Shown: positions 49,319 through 61,889 of the stretch, one piece after another | Position numbering within the stretch: position 1 is the first letter of the stretch | How the letters are laid out: every line of letters begins with the position of its first letter | Assembly: GCA_013397435.1 (NCBI GenBank) | Contig: VZRG01000006.1 | Coordinates: forward strand, 930,001 to 994,000 | DNA from: Erythrocercus mccallii | Lineage: Eukaryota; Chordata; Aves; Passeriformes; Dicruridae | DNA: 64,000 nucleotides | Direction of reading: 5' to 3' | Program-made: the position numbers and the translations under genes | Notes under the pieces: generated by a model | The model's database searches: none | What the model was told of the DNA's origin: nothing | Seen by the model: the letters and a program-made list of their open reading frames with translations, nothing else

Positions 49319-50734
49319 ACTACTATGTGAAACCCTCAGAGAAACCTCTTTGCATCCCTGCTCAGGCAGCATCAAAAACTGACCAGCAGCAGCACGCGAG
49401 TCTGACTAAAGTCTGTGCTACACCTCACTGAGGCTTTCACTGCCTGAAGCCAGGGATTGCCTGGCATTTCAGCACAAGAGATTTCCCCAGATGCCATTTT
49501 AGCTGTTTTTCCTTCATGTTCTGCCACAAGCCCCATTGTTGTCACCTTAGGGTCTGCTACTTACAGACGCACTCATAATTGCATTGTATATGTTCAGACA
49601 TTTAACAGTGCCCTACTTGACTTGAAATGTCCAGGGTCAAGGTGTTTTCTTCATAAGTATCTGTAAAAGTGTGTGCTTGAATCCAGAGAAACCATGCCAT
49701 ACACAGTGACACAAACACAAGTCATAGAGAGATATATAAGAATTTATACATAAAAGTAATACTAGCTTATTTACCCCAGAAAATATGGAACAGTTAACCC
49801 CATAGTAGGGAACCCAACCCCAGAGCTGGTCTGTTCAATGCCACTTCAACAGCTCATGACCAAATTCAGGCTGCACATTGCAGTCAAATCCAGTGGCGTT
49901 TCTCTGCCAACTACATTGCAACAATGCTAAACAGCAGCTAAATCCCTGGAGTTAGAAAACACCTTAAAATCAGAGAACTGTCCCATGAAGGTTATTTTGT
50001 TTATTGGAATATTGTGATAACTGCATAGGGATCATAAAACTTGTAACTGAACTTAATTAATTTATTTAATTTTTGAGATTGATAAGATTTGTTCCATTTT
50101 TTTATCAGTATTTCATCTTTAGTAGAAATATCATAAATAATACACCTTTTATTCTGAAAATATCTAGTATCTGTTTTTGAGTGTTTTGAGAGAGAGAAAC
50201 AAGATGAAAAATTTGACATGTGACATTTATTCCCATTAATGAAATATTTGAACTAACTGAAGTGAAAAATATCTCTTTTAATCACATTGATGTTCTAATC
50301 AATGCAATGTGGAGGTATTACATAAAGGTGCTCCTTTATTTTTGGTGCTTGAAGAGATTAATTTTTATGTAATTCCTGCTGCATATGAAATTGGTGTTTC
50401 TTTTTTTTTTCCTCTGTACTCCTATAATTTAAATATCTTAAACTTTTTTTAATTAAAGACCCCCAGGCAAACCTTTTTAATGGGACATTCCAACCTTCAT
50501 ATGTGTTAAAGTGTTATGTCAGCGCATATTAACATAATCTATTTAACTTTTCTGCTCATTAGAAGATAGAGGGAAAAGGCATCTCAAATTACACCAGATA
50601 TGCTGTAAGAGCACTAAAAAAGAAAAAGTCTAAATGAGTAGCACTAGGGATACAAGATGGGTCAGATATACAAATAGCTTCAACAGGTACTTAAAGCAAC
50701 ATTCTTGAGAGAGAAAAAGATGAGTTGCAGTAAA

Positions 50735-50980
50735 GATCTACTCAGAAATGGAAGAAAGGGCCACTCCTAAAACTGATGATTTAGTTCATCTACATTAGGT
50801 AAGGAAAAAAAGAAAAAAAGCCAAAAACTGAAGCCAGTAAGAGTAATGTTAAAAACAGATTCAACCACACAAAAGCCATGGAAACTAGCCAAAAGTCTAT
50901 GAAGCACTGGTCTGCTCTTTGACCATTTCTCTTTGAGCCCTTTTTACATTGGATTTTTTAATTTAAAACTCTCTAAGAGT
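50735..50980 (+). repeat. Inverted duplication, arm A
   Basis: Aligns by eye to the reverse complement of 52,075-52,310. The core 50,821-50,863 matches 52,236-52,194 at 41 of 43 bases, and the flanks are recognisable at lower identity with small gaps. Both arms are in HGF intron 4, about 1.1 kb apart. The family is unknown; it could be two copies of an old transposable element in opposite orientation. Confidence 0.7.
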
Positions 50981-51473
50981 CTTAAAATCTGTACTGGGAT
51001 GGAGATGACAATAATAGAAAGCAGGGTTTTGCTGGGAATCTCTGTGTTCTGGTGGATATAAATAAATAAAAATATGACTTGATGGATTGATAGCAAAAGT
51101 TTAAAAGTTTCAAGTTATTTCAATTCTTCCTAGAAATATAATTAAAAATCATTAAAATACATTTCTCCCTTAAATATGGAAAAGGGATTTATTTTCCAAT
51201 GGCACTTTGTGATAATCAGCTGTTGAGAAAAACTGACCTAAAAGGCTGTCTTTTGTACTAATAAGTTCCAAACACACCACTACTGTCTGCTTCTTCCCAC
51301 TTCCCTCATGTCTCTGATGATGAAACCATATTTTCTGATGTTGAAAAACAAAATTAGCATGCAGCCACCTCATTTATCCGGTGACCTTTTAAAAATTAAA
51401 CTTATTGCACAAGGCAGGAGGAGAGTCACTCTCATAAAATTCATCATAGAAGAGTGGCTGTCCAAATGCATTG

Positions 51474-51506
51474 GATAAAACTGTGTATGTGATAAAACTG
51501 TGTATG
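51474..51506. repeat. GATAAAACTGTGTATG doublet
   Basis: Two adjacent near-perfect copies of a 16-17 bp unit, followed by a partial third (CTGTGTAT). Confidence 0.75.
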
Positions 51507-52074
51507 CTGTGTATTAAAATACAATCTAGTGATAACATGTGCTATCCAGAACCCTTTCATTTCTCTAATTATATAAAGTCACATGTATATTATGTAGAAA
51601 AAATGGTCATTTTTGCTAAGGTTATAATGATTTAGAATTCTTTCATTTCTGAAAGATGAACTTATATACGTATTCAAGGTGTTGAGTCTCAAGAAGTCAT
51701 TGCTTTGGGATCTGGTGGTGTTTATGCTATGCTCCCAGTTAAGAACAGGTCTGGCTCCAAACTGAAAAGCAGACACTGTCATCTATACTGTAAGAGCCAA
51801 GTCCAGTAAGTCCAAGCCTGAGGCTCAGCTTTGTAACACATCATAAGAGGACAGAACTCAACTATCCTTTGCCTTTTAATGTTGTTCCAAGATATCCTCT
51901 TGCACACTGGATTGATTTGGTCAGGACAGGACTGAGCAGTGCACAACCCAGTTCCTCACCAGAGATCTCCAGTTTGGCTCCTCCTAAACAAATTGCTGAC
52001 CCTGGGAGTCCGGAGCAAAAGACAGCAATGTGGATAGCAAGCTTATGGGTGAAAGGACATTTTGGTTTTGTCTC

Positions 52075-52310
52075 TTAAAGTTTTATTATCTACGTGGCTA
52101 AAGCCAGTACAAAAATGTTGAAATAGAAGTGGTTAAAGAGTAGACCAGTACTTTGTAGTCCTTTTACTGGTTTCTGGGAACATTTGTTGGGGATGAATCT
52201 GTTTTTACCATTACTCTTACTGGCTTCAGGTTTTGGCTTTCTTCTCTTTTTCCTTAGCCAATAGAGTTCAACTAGATTTACTTTCAAGGTGTAGGTTTGG
52301 CCTCAGCTTC
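52075..52310 (-). repeat. Inverted duplication, arm B
   Basis: The reverse-complement partner of arm A at 50,735-50,980. Shared landmarks in order are TAAGGAAAAA, CTGAAGCCAGTAAGAGTAATG, AACAGATTCA, ACTGGTCT(G/A)CTCTTT and AAAACT...TAAGAG. Outer limits are approximate. Confidence 0.7.
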
Positions 52311-52942
52311 TCACTGTACCATACCTTAATCTGAAAAGATAAGTCCTGTACATGCTCCCTCAGTCTTAATTATTGCTTGCATGATCTGAAAGGAAGGATT
52401 TCAAAAGCCTCTTCAGTCTTTTCCATGGATTTGTTACCTGGCCTAAGTGCTCCATAGAGTTTAACATTTTCTATAAATTACAGAGAATTGACAGTAACTG
52501 ACCAAAATATACTAACATTATTATATACTAATCAAATAGGTGGCCTAATATCCCCTGCTTCTTGATAATGTGGTTTTCAAAATTGCTCATTCCTTAGGAG
52601 TCGATTAGAAAACAATGATGAACTTCCAGACCCTGGGCTGAAATAATGCAGATGTTTTGTTTCTGCCAGTAGCTAAGAGATCAAAAGGATATAAACAGCT
52701 AAAAAAGAACACCAACACAGGAAATAAAGAGATACAGACACACAGGCTGGTATTAGGAGAGACCTCTTTGGAGAAAATCCAAGATAAGGATTTTCTGGGA
52801 TCTGGAGAATGGCATCTCTTGGAGTAAGGAAGGAATATACCTAAGAGATTTCGTTGTCTGAAGTTAGTTTTCCCATAAATTCTTATGCTTTATGGAAGCT
52901 GTCTGGGCACTATTCCCATTGTCTCTGCTCCTGAACTCTTAC

Positions 52943-53057
52943 CTGTGCTCATGAGGGATCATTGAATTCCAGGCCTGACACTGGATACCACTTCTGGTAA
53001 CAGATACTGTTCCTTTATAGTCTGCTCCTTTTCCAATGATACAATTTCTGACATAAT
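52943..53057 (-). CDS. HGF: HGF exon 4: kringle 1, first half
   Basis: This 115-nt exon encodes residues 94-132. It was placed by translation between the acceptor caatag|AT and the donor CAC AG|gtaaga. Kringle 1 opens at Cys99 (RNCIIGKGADYKGT) and includes the kringle signature CQAW. Kringle 1 with the N domain is the minimal high-affinity MET-binding part of HGF (the NK1 fragment). The coding frame here contains no ATG before the exon, so open-reading-frame scans miss it. Confidence 0.97.
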
Positions 53058-53657
53058 CTATTGAAATAAAAGAGAAAAAAATAGGATTTGGTTAATGTAT
53101 AAAAAATTAAAGCTCATAATCTGTTTTCATATAAAAAATGATATCTTTATTAGCCTTTACATACTGTAGTCTTCAAAACACTGTTTATTTGTTGACATAC
53201 ATGCCAGTGTCTTTTTTTTCCAAATATTGATCACTACCTAACCCTCAAAAAAAATCATGGAAATGTTTCCAGTGTATCTGATTGAGCAAAACTCAGTGTC
53301 TGAGGACTTGAGTTTCCTACTCCTTAATGAGATAAATAAGCGCAACATTAAGTAATAAATGGTAACTCATACTGAGTTGCTCAGTAGTAAACTGAAGTAC
53401 AAAACTGAAACTAGAATGCATGACAGAAGGCAAATATGTAGATTGGAAAACTGACCAACAGCAAGTATGTAGACAAATTTGCATGACAGCACTCTCAGGA
53501 TATGTGTAAATAAAACTGTAGGATGCAGTTTTCAAAATGCATAAAAGCATCCATGCCCAGGATGTTCCTACAGCCAAAAAAAATCACTGACTGACCTCAG
53601 GGGTTTTTTTTCCACCTCCTTAGCTGGAAAAATAAAATCAGTAAATAAATCAGTTAC
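53058..53657 (-). other. HGF: HGF intron 3
   Basis: A 600-bp GT-AG intron between the N domain and kringle 1 exons. Nothing notable was seen in it apart from a short T-run near 53,605. Confidence 0.85.
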
Positions 53658-53770
53658 CCTTCTTTTCATACAGATCAAACGCATGATCTTGCTTCTTTCT
53701 CACACCATTTGTCAAGCTGTTGAAGGATAACCAATGGCACCGTTTTGTAACTCTGTCATAAGCAAAGGCC
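53658..53770 (-). CDS. HGF: HGF exon 3: N (PAN/apple) domain, second half
   Basis: This 113-nt exon encodes residues 56-94, beginning at ttgcag|GGCC and ending AAG AAG G|gtaact. The peptide AFAYDRVTKRCHWLSFNS followed by GVRKK and HAFDLYEKK matches the second half of the HGF N domain, with Cys67 completing the PAN disulfides. A lysine codon is split with exon 2 and an aspartate codon with exon 4. Open sequence upstream of the acceptor is intronic. Confidence 0.97.
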
Positions 53771-54573
53771 CTGCAAAGAAAATCTGGATGAGAAAAAAAT
53801 CTCCGTGTGGTTTGTAATAATGACACATGGCCTGCCAAGGAGCATGCAATGACATCAAATTTATTTTTACTGGGAAAGTCAGAGAAACAGTCCAAATTAC
53901 TATTGAAACCCACAGCTGTGCTGACAAGAGCAAAGAAACAAAGAAATTAAATTGATGTGGTCATTACATTAAATACCAGTTTGGTTGTTCACACTAATCT
54001 AAGAGTTCCCTTGTCATTAAAGATCTTTATTTTAAAACTTGGATAAATGTGACTGAGACATCATTTGTGTCTTCAGTTATGCTGCTCTCTGGAAAAAAAA
54101 AATAGAAGAACATCATCTTTGCTATGCTTACGATATGCCTCTGAAATAGTTAAGTGTCTCACACTGATGGACTGAGGAAAATTCAGGCACAAGGAATTTG
54201 TTTCTTTCCTAGAAAAACAGAGCTGTTTAAAAACAAGATTTTTTTTAATTAATAAAATAAACTGTGATAGTGTACCTAGGGTTTATCCTTGCTCACTTTT
54301 GTTTTCTTTTTTTTTTCTCTTATTTTTAACTACTTTCTAGGATTGAGTACAATGTGTGCTGAATTGATTAGCTATGGGGGAGGGCAAGAAAGACAAACAA
54401 ATCCACAGAATAAAAACACTTTCTTTCAATACCTGAAATTAAAAATGCAGACTTTTTTATCCTATAACAGTTTTGAAAGGATAGTCTTTAACCATAGGTA
54501 AAATATATTAAACGATTTTTAAAACATAATTGACTGCCTTGGAGGAGCAACAGTTATTCCAATAAGGAAATTT

Positions 54574-54596
54574 AAAAAAAAAAAAAAAAAAAAAAA
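54574..54596. repeat. Poly(A) run
   Basis: A homopolymer of about 23 A on the plus strand in intron 2. Confidence 0.85.
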
Positions 54597-55420
54597 TTGA
54601 AGAAAAAAACTCCACAGTTGTTTTTCCTTAATTTTTCATTTGAACTAAACAACAAATAACTGATATTATTTCTTCTATCACAAAATCTACATTTTTGTCA
54701 CTCATCCCATACCTTCTGAGATATTTTATTCTGATCTGAGAAGGCATTTTAACACTACTTGATAATATCCAAGAGTCACACAGATTTGTTACACTTCATC
54801 TGTACTTTGGCTATGCCATATTCTTCAGCACTACACCCTTCAACAAAAAGTTCCTTGATATTCATTTAATTCACCACGTTCTGTGTGTGATCTTGCTGGC
54901 TTCAGTTAAAAATGCTACAAGATCCTATCCAATCTCCCCAGTTTTCTCTCTTTCAAATATCTTCTTATCGTTTCTATCACTAAACAGATTTTTCATCCAA
55001 CTGCTCTCTCTACTCTGTTGACTCCAAATGTTTCCAACCTGCTAACCTTCATCCCTCTGCCCTTGTGCAGCCTTCTGTTCTCTTCTGGCTGATTCTCAAA
55101 TTTGAGCATATCCAAGTGCCTCTAACTCCATCTTCACAAAAATATCCTTGACCTTTCCTGCCTTCCCAATTACATTCTCCTTTCCGCTCTTCCCTCCTAA
55201 AGTGAGAATGCAGAATGCACTGTTTACAAACTATTCTTTCACTTTTTGCCTTTCAGTTGCCTTTTGGTTTCTTTCCAGTTTGGCTTCAACCACTTCTGCA
55301 TATAAAGGTTCGTAACAATCTTTTCTTGGACCCAAATCTGGAGGGTTTTTATACCTCCAAAGTCAACATATTTGAGCAAATTCTTGGACTTTCTTCTACT
55401 GATACTGCCGATCACAACAA

Positions 55421-55439
55421 TTTTTTTTTTTTTTTTTTT
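55421..55439. repeat. Poly(T) run
   Basis: A homopolymer of about 19 T on the plus strand in intron 2. Confidence 0.85.
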
Positions 55440-55732
55440 GCTTCTCTTTGTACTGAGATAGTCTGTAGATTTTCTTATCAGGCACTGAAATTCTGTTGTC
55501 TATACTGAAATCCTTTCCTGTGTAAATACTGACACTCCAAGTAGATGACAAAGGATAAGAATGACAAATTGCAGCTAAGGAAGGGACATACCTGCAAAAG
55601 TCACCTGTATAGCAAATAAAATAGTAACTATATTGACTTTTTTTATCCAAAGAAATTATAGTGGGAAAAACTGCAAGGGTGACTGTAGGAAAACAGAGAG
55701 AGTAGTGGAATGCAAAGGATGGTAAAACAAAG

Positions 55733-55782
55733 GAATAGCGAAGAAACAAAATAACGAAGAAACAAAATAACAAAGAAACAGC
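55733..55782. repeat. AATAACGAAGAAACAAA tandem repeat
   Basis: Three copies of a 16-17 bp unit. They explain the repeated FFVILFLRY-type reading in a minus-strand open frame here, which is not a gene. Confidence 0.75.
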
Positions 55783-58282
55783 AGCAGCTTGATAAAACTA
55801 ATAGGGAAGGTGGAAAAAGGGGCACAGATTTATGAAGGCAAAAGCACAGTATATGTGAATCTAAAGAGTTCTTTGATGGAGGATTTTAGGAATAATATGA
55901 AAAAGAAACAAGTTTAGATAAGAATCTTGTAACTCAGTTGGAAATGAACAAGATCTGTGCAAGCATGACAGCAAGGGAATAGAGGAAATACCTGTTCTGA
56001 AAAGTGACATCTATAAGCTTTGACAAAAAAGTGTTAAAGTTAAATCCAGCAAGGATTATGGATTAACCAATAAAATACTCAAATTTTACTTGTAAGTTAT
56101 AGAGAAACTTATAATGAAATAGAAAGTTTTCTTAATTTCCACCCCCTCCAGAAAATAAGGAGCACCTGAACCTTTACAAGTCTATAGTGTCTGAAATCTG
56201 CTAATTTTACCATTTTTTAGTAAAAAAAGAAACACAACACTGTTCCTGCTTGTGTATCTCACAGTGCACAGACACAGATGTTGATCCCAGTGCTATTGTC
56301 ACAATTGTGTTACAAAGCAATTCCATTTTAAATTCTTATATAAAACTTGCATACAGAAAATAAATCATCAGTGCTGTGACCTAACTGATGGAGAACTGCT
56401 GCATGGATATGGAGTATAAGAATCAAGCCATGAAAATGTCAATAAACAAAGGAGATTTCAAATCTCATATTTCAAGTATTTAAAATGTCATTTTGTGTTA
56501 CTTTTTATTTTAAAATGGTCCCACAGCAGGTAGGAAGCTAATTTGTTTTCATTTAAGTTGGCCACAAATTTCACCTTGTAGTAACCATGTGCTGGTATGA
56601 AGTTAAAGACTGGGATCCTAGGAATAAAAGGGAAACATTAGTAAACTCTGAATCCTTTAAAAAGGAACACATGTAAAATGTGTGTTTAAACTAGTATGAA
56701 AGAACAGTTCACACTACAACAGGACCCATATGGGACCAAAAGGGAAACCACAAGAATGTTCTGAGATCCCAGAAAAGAAAATCCCATGCACTCTGTGCAT
56801 AGTGGTAGCACAGGCAAGACCTAATCACCTACACCTCTACTGCTAAAGCAGGTTTTTAGCACCCTCCATGCTAAAAGCCTGCCAGGGAAAACTGGAATTC
56901 AGAAAGCAAGTCATCAGGATCTATAATTCTTCTCCATATTCTGAGATTCTAGATTAATTTTATTATAAAAGAGAATAGACACATATATTAAGTTGCTTTT
57001 TGTTTTCAGAACACAAAAGATAGGACTGAAAACAACTACAAGTGGCTTAAGAAAGTTTTCCAAACTGATGCTAGAATAAAGAATTTTTGTTTGCTTGGTG
57101 TTATTCAGATTTTTTTATATAAGGTGATAATTAATTTTGCAATACTCCTTGTTCCTGCTCATCAGAACTCAAGGATATCTTGCTATATTGAATACAACCT
57201 GATTCTCTTGGCAATGACATCAGTGGAAGCTCTGCCAGTAGGGAAAGGCATGGCTTGTACCATGTGAAAAATAGTGTCTGGGAAACATTTTCTAACTGAA
57301 AAAAGTTAACTCTGCTCATTATTTACACACATAAGTAGTCAGAGTACAGAACAATACAAATGATATCTTGCACCAATGGAATTAAAGACTTATGGAAGAA
57401 TTTAATCATAGTTGAGAACCTTCTCTGCCAAGGAAGAATCTTTGTTGTCACAATTTGTCTAGCTTCAATTTGTACCAATTGTCAAAACTGTTTTATGTTT
57501 CAAGTTCAGGGTCACATTTAGCCCAGTACTCACCACTATAGAAGTCATCCACTCTCCAAGATCCTTCTGCATTCACAGCCTTTCACCAATTGCTAATGGT
57601 CTAGACTAGAGAGGCCAGGGGGATCATATAAGCCTAATACATCAGAAGAATGATAGTGATTTGTTCCAAAAAATAACAGAGAATATGTACAAGGCAGACA
57701 AGTGATCAGCTGTGTGATGTGTTTCTAAGAGACAGCAGATGCTGAAGGATAGCTATCCACAGCCCAGGTTTGATTCCTTTGTATCAGATTTGCTGTACTT
57801 GCCAGTGAACTTCAGCAGTGTGTGTATCTGTGCTCCATGTGTGAGGTTCTTGTTGGTTTCAGCAGGAGTAATGTGCAAAGAATGAATACAGAATATGTCC
57901 TGAAGTGGTGCTGAAATACTGCAGCTGTGATGTGTGACAATAACCATTTTAAAAGAGACATAAAAATCTCAGAAATGTTCACCTAATTCCACACTGCAGC
58001 CCAAGTCATCCTCATCTTAACATGAGTACATTTTTTCAGCTATGGTATGGAAAAGATTCCAGATTGGAAAAGTTAAGAAAACAGATAACTCAGATAAAGC
58101 CTCAGAAAAGACTGAGACTCTATGGACAGGTATAGCAAGATAACTGAAATCAAAAATCACAATCTTTAAGTTGTTCTAGGTACAAGGTACCACTGATGAC
58201 AATCACAGAGAGACCTTTGATCAAAGGCTGTTATACATGTGTCCTTAGGGAATAAAACAAACAAAAGAGATACATAACTTAC

Positions 58283-58448
58283 TTGCAAGTGAAGGAAAGT
58301 CCCTTGTTCCTGCTGCATCTCTTTGCACATTGCTCTGTGGTATTTAACAGCTTCGTTTTTACTTCCAGTGTTTTGTTTACTTTAATGAGCATCAGCTCTC
58401 CTGTTTTTTTGAAGTCATGAAGAGAATTTCTCTTTCTTCCTTTACCCT
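58283..58448 (-). CDS. HGF: HGF exon 2: N (PAN/apple) domain, first half
   Basis: This 166-nt exon encodes residues 1-56 of the visible protein. It starts in phase 1 (AG completing a Glu codon after the acceptor at 58,450-58,449) and ends TGC AA|gtaagt. The N-terminal basic stretch GKGRKRN and the motif CAKRCSRNKGLSFTCK (Cys41, 45, 55) are typical of the HGF N domain, which binds heparan sulfate and contributes to MET binding. Two N-glycosylation sequons, N25-K-T and N36-T-T, are visible; I do not recall these in human HGF. An ATG further upstream that opens this frame lies inside intron 1 and is not the start, because the preceding exon must supply the secretion signal. Confidence 0.97.
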
Positions 58449-59952
58449 CTAAAAAAAGAAGCAAAGGGAAAAAAACCAACAAAACAAAGTATCATTAAGA
58501 AGAATGCAGAGATTAAAAATAGCATTAGATTTGGATAACATTTTCCAGGAATTATAGTATCTTCAGTACCTAAATCATAGAGAACCTCACAAAAATAGGA
58601 TATAAACATATACTGCAGAAGAACTGATTATTTTAGATGTTGATTTCCATTTTAAAAATCAAAACAGTATGAAATACAGCAAAACCAGTTTCAAATAATG
58701 ACTTGCATACTGCTGTAAAAAGGTAAAAGGAAAGTTTCTCACCCTTTGCATATTTTTTCAGAACCTCTAAAATATGTCCAATAATTATCTGAGATGTAAA
58801 TATTTCCATGAAAAACTCAAATGAAAGACTATCATTTGCTGAATGTAAAAAACTATTCTTAAAACATTTATCACAAATTGTGAAAAGAAGTAGATTCTGA
58901 AAGTGACACAAAATAACCATTTGTCCTTTCGCTGCTTCAGTGCAGTCTCAATGTGAGTGTTGTGTCCAGTTTAAGTGTGACTGAACAAGAGTTGTGAGCT
59001 CACAGAAAAGATTATAGGGTCAAACAGAGGCCATAGCATGGAAACAGTCTGCAGTGTTGCAAAGATTCCTGCAAAAATGAACACAATTATCTCTTTTCCA
59101 TGTCTCTATTGAAAGGCCCAGAGGAAGACTTATAAAATGAGGGAGGAAGATTGGCTAGAGATATTTGGCGAAAGTGTAAGAGGAAAGGTCTTTGGTACAT
59201 GCAAGAAAATTCCAGAAATTTTCCAATATTTATTTATATTTTTACTTTGCATTTCATAAAAACTAGTCTGCCAATGAAGGCTACTCCATTATGTGTGAAG
59301 GCAGATGAGCACATCTGGAGAGTAACTGTCCCTATTCTGTCAGATGAGTAACACAGAGAGAATAAACTGCCCTTGGATCTCTTTCTCCTATTTCACTCAG
59401 TGATCCCAGATGATCTTTTTGGATTAGATGGCTCATCCACGTAAGGTTAGGTGAATAAATTCCTCTTTAGTTTACAAAGTAGATAATAGTATTTTCCATA
59501 ACTTATTTCCATGTAACTGGATTCATAGCTGTCCTTTCATTTTTCTCTACAGACTCTGCAACATTAAGAGAACACAAATGCTCAGGTTCAATTTATTAAA
59601 TTTCATCACAGTTTTTCCAATAGATAAAACGTCAGCCTAGTGTTCTGAACAGATCCTCATGCATGTGCAAAGTGCACTTAGGCCAGTAAAATTTTGCTTG
59701 GTGCACTCTGCAGAAGCTTAGAATTACTGTAAATTGCAATAGCTGAGGCCTGGACCAGTTACTGACATGTCAATGCACTGAAAACCCAAAGAGGGCTTGG
59801 GGGTGTTCCCTTTGCAGAACTCTCATCCTCATCACTGAGTTCATATTTTCACTGGTTTCAGCTAAATCACACCTCTCAGTGGTGAGTTATCTCTAAGGCA
59901 CCTAGAAATATAACAAAGACATTTACTTTAGATCTCATCAAGCTTCAGCTTT

Positions 59953-59968
59953 AAAAAAAAAAAAAAAA
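59953..59968. repeat. Poly(A) run
   Basis: A homopolymer of about 16 A in intron 1. Confidence 0.8.
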
Positions 59969-61845
59969 GAAGAAAAACAAAGGAGCAGAATATCTCTGCT
60001 ATAACCTCGTTATATAATAATCTTCACCCCATTCTCCTTTCTTTATTTTTGAACTGATGAAAGTAAACTATGCAACTCCCCACCATCTAACAACTCATAA
60101 TTTTAAACCCAATCGCAAAAAAAAATTAAGGAAAAAAATTATTTACCTTTAAATATAATTATTATTATATGAAGAAACTTTTAATTAAAAAATCAAATGC
60201 TAATAATTTTGGTGTTGTGTTAGGGACTCATACCATCTCTCTTAAGCATTTTTAACCTATTTGTGCAGTGCACATGCACCCAAAATGAGTCACTGCTTAG
60301 AGAAATGTTATGATACCGTTCTCATCTTAAGGATCCACATCTTGTTACTTGAAATGGTTGTGTCTACATTGAAGCTGCTTTATTTTTTGTTGTACCTGTG
60401 ATAGAGCCAAAGTGCTTCAAAAAGGATTGCATTTGCTCCTTAAGTAAACCACAGAAAAACAAATCTTCTATAAAGCTTTTGTGGTGTATTTCTCAATCTA
60501 TTATCTTCCAAGACATACTTGTTAGTTTTATGTTGTCTCAGCCAAGACTTTTATGTCAAGCGATGGTAAGAATCTGTAGAGAAATATCTAAGTATTTTCT
60601 TTTAGTTCCTGATACTACCATTTCCCATCTACTGATAAGTGTCATTATCTTAATTCCCAATGATAACAGCTTCTTAAACTCACTAGCCAGCATGCAAGAA
60701 TATAATTCAAAAAATCAAGAAATTCTGTTCTGCCTGAAAAATATGGTACAGAGTTCTGCTTTTTCTTTTTGTCCTTTTCCTAGCAGTTGTCCAAAGAGGA
60801 TTATGAGTTTGATCTTGCATTTAGCAATTCATAACAGCCTGATTTAGTTTAGCTTTCAAACAACAACATTCTATGTCTTGCCTATAATCCAAGAGGCAAA
60901 GGGCCAAGTGCATCTGTGGTGAGACTGTTAGAAGCATCAGAATAATGCAAAGCACTACTTTAACAATTCTAGCAACAAAATATATAAATTTTTTGTGTGT
61001 GTTAAATTAGGTGTTTTTATTAATAAAATGTTAAGTCAAATAGTGCCTTAGGTATGCTCCACATCAAAGGTTAGTATGTTGTAACAATGCAATTAATTTG
61101 TGATTGCCATTCATTTCAATTTTTTAAACTTATATTAATCAGGATTTCTGCTCATTTTGTGGGCCATCTCCTCTGATGTTTCCTGTAATTTCATATCACA
61201 TTACCAAGGAAGTCTGACATTCCACTTAAATTCGAAAATATTAGCAACTGATTCAAACACAAAGGAATTCATTCCAATGTGAACCAACACTTTTTTATTC
61301 AACAGAAACAACCACTAACTAAAAATATTTCTTCAGTCAACTTAAAAAAAATTCTCAGAAAGGTGAGGGTGATGCTTTTTTCTGAATCTTAACATGAAGT
61401 TGAACAGAAAACAGAAGAGTTCAGTCATTGCCCAAGGAAATGGGAACAGACACATCTGCTCTAGTAGGATGCAGAATTGGACAAGTGCTCCATAATCTCA
61501 TTTGAGATTTCCACATTCTCCCTCCTGGAGTTCCCCATTTTCATAAATGACTTCAAATATTTACTTAAGAAAAACGGTACCTCAAAGGAAAGACATTTAT
61601 ATTGGAGCCACAAGAACTCAGCTTTCAGATCCCTTACTAAATTTTCAAATGAAGTTTCTGTACAATCTTCCCAGACAAGAATCACTGACTGAGACTGCTC
61701 AAACCATAGGACACCTGGAGGAAAAAGTTTCCAGCAATACCTCGTCTTGAAGCAGTTCCAGTCCATGTCAAATAGTCTCAACAATCAGAGATAAAGAAAA
61801 TTGACATTTTGCAGCATTTTTGTAAGAAAACTCACCAGCAAGTTT

Positions 61846-61889
61846 CAGTGCCTGCATTCTGGAACCCACTTAACTTTAATTTTATTTAT
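61846..61889 (+). repeat. Short direct duplication, copy 1
   Basis: Matches copy 2 at 62,197-62,239 with about 3 mismatches in 43 bases; the first 21 bases are identical. The spacing is 351 bp, in intron 1. Confidence 0.8.

Larger units (their letters stand above)
48865..52942 (-). other. HGF: HGF intron 4
   Basis: A 4.1-kb intron within kringle 1. It holds the inverted duplication described separately (about 50,735-50,980 and 52,075-52,310), a 17-bp doublet at 51,474-51,506 and a GAGCTC-rich tandem repeat at 49,287-49,318. The part near 49,080-49,450 is locally more GC-rich than the rest. No exon-like block was seen. Confidence 0.8.
53771..58282 (-). other. HGF: HGF intron 2
   Basis: A 4.5-kb intron. 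It contains a homopolymer A-run at 54,574-54,596 and a T-run at 55,421-55,439. A threefold 16-17 bp tandem repeat lies at 55,733-55,782 and a pyrimidine-rich stretch around 54,900-55,200. I see no other exon or repeat family. Confidence 0.8.
17059..58448 (-). other. HGF: HGF gene, coding exons 2-18 with introns
   Basis: Seventeen exons on the minus strand join into one 701-codon open frame with the domain order N/PAN, four kringles, activation linker and serine-protease-like domain, which is that of hepatocyte growth factor. Its paralogue MST1 (macrophage-stimulating protein) also has four kringles, but the residue-level match (RNKGL-FTCK, YRGKDL-ENYCRNPRGEEGGPWCF, NPDDD-HGPWCY, LTARQCFPS, CTIPEKTSCSVYGWGYTG, VPGRGC) is to HGF. 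HGF is secreted by mesenchymal cells as a single chain, cleaved to an alpha/beta heterodimer, and activates the MET receptor on epithelia. All introns are GT-AG and the phases agree at every junction. Coding exons 2-18 occupy 41.4 kb, more compact than I recall for the mammalian gene. Exon 1 and the promoter are not in the window. Confidence 0.98.

Noticed and set aside
17059..58448. Alternative identity as MST1/MSP or plasminogen
   Set aside because: Plasminogen has five kringles and an active triad; MST1 shares the architecture but the residue-level match is to HGF throughout.
58738..58790. Minus-strand K-K-Y-A-K-G before gtgaga as candidate exon 1 end (human ends P-Y-A-E)
   Set aside because: The upstream residues are charged and not signal-peptide-like; the YA match is coincidental.
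60398..60847. 149-codon open frame on the plus strand in intron 1
   Set aside because: AT-rich, no recognisable domain, no promoter or splice evidence.
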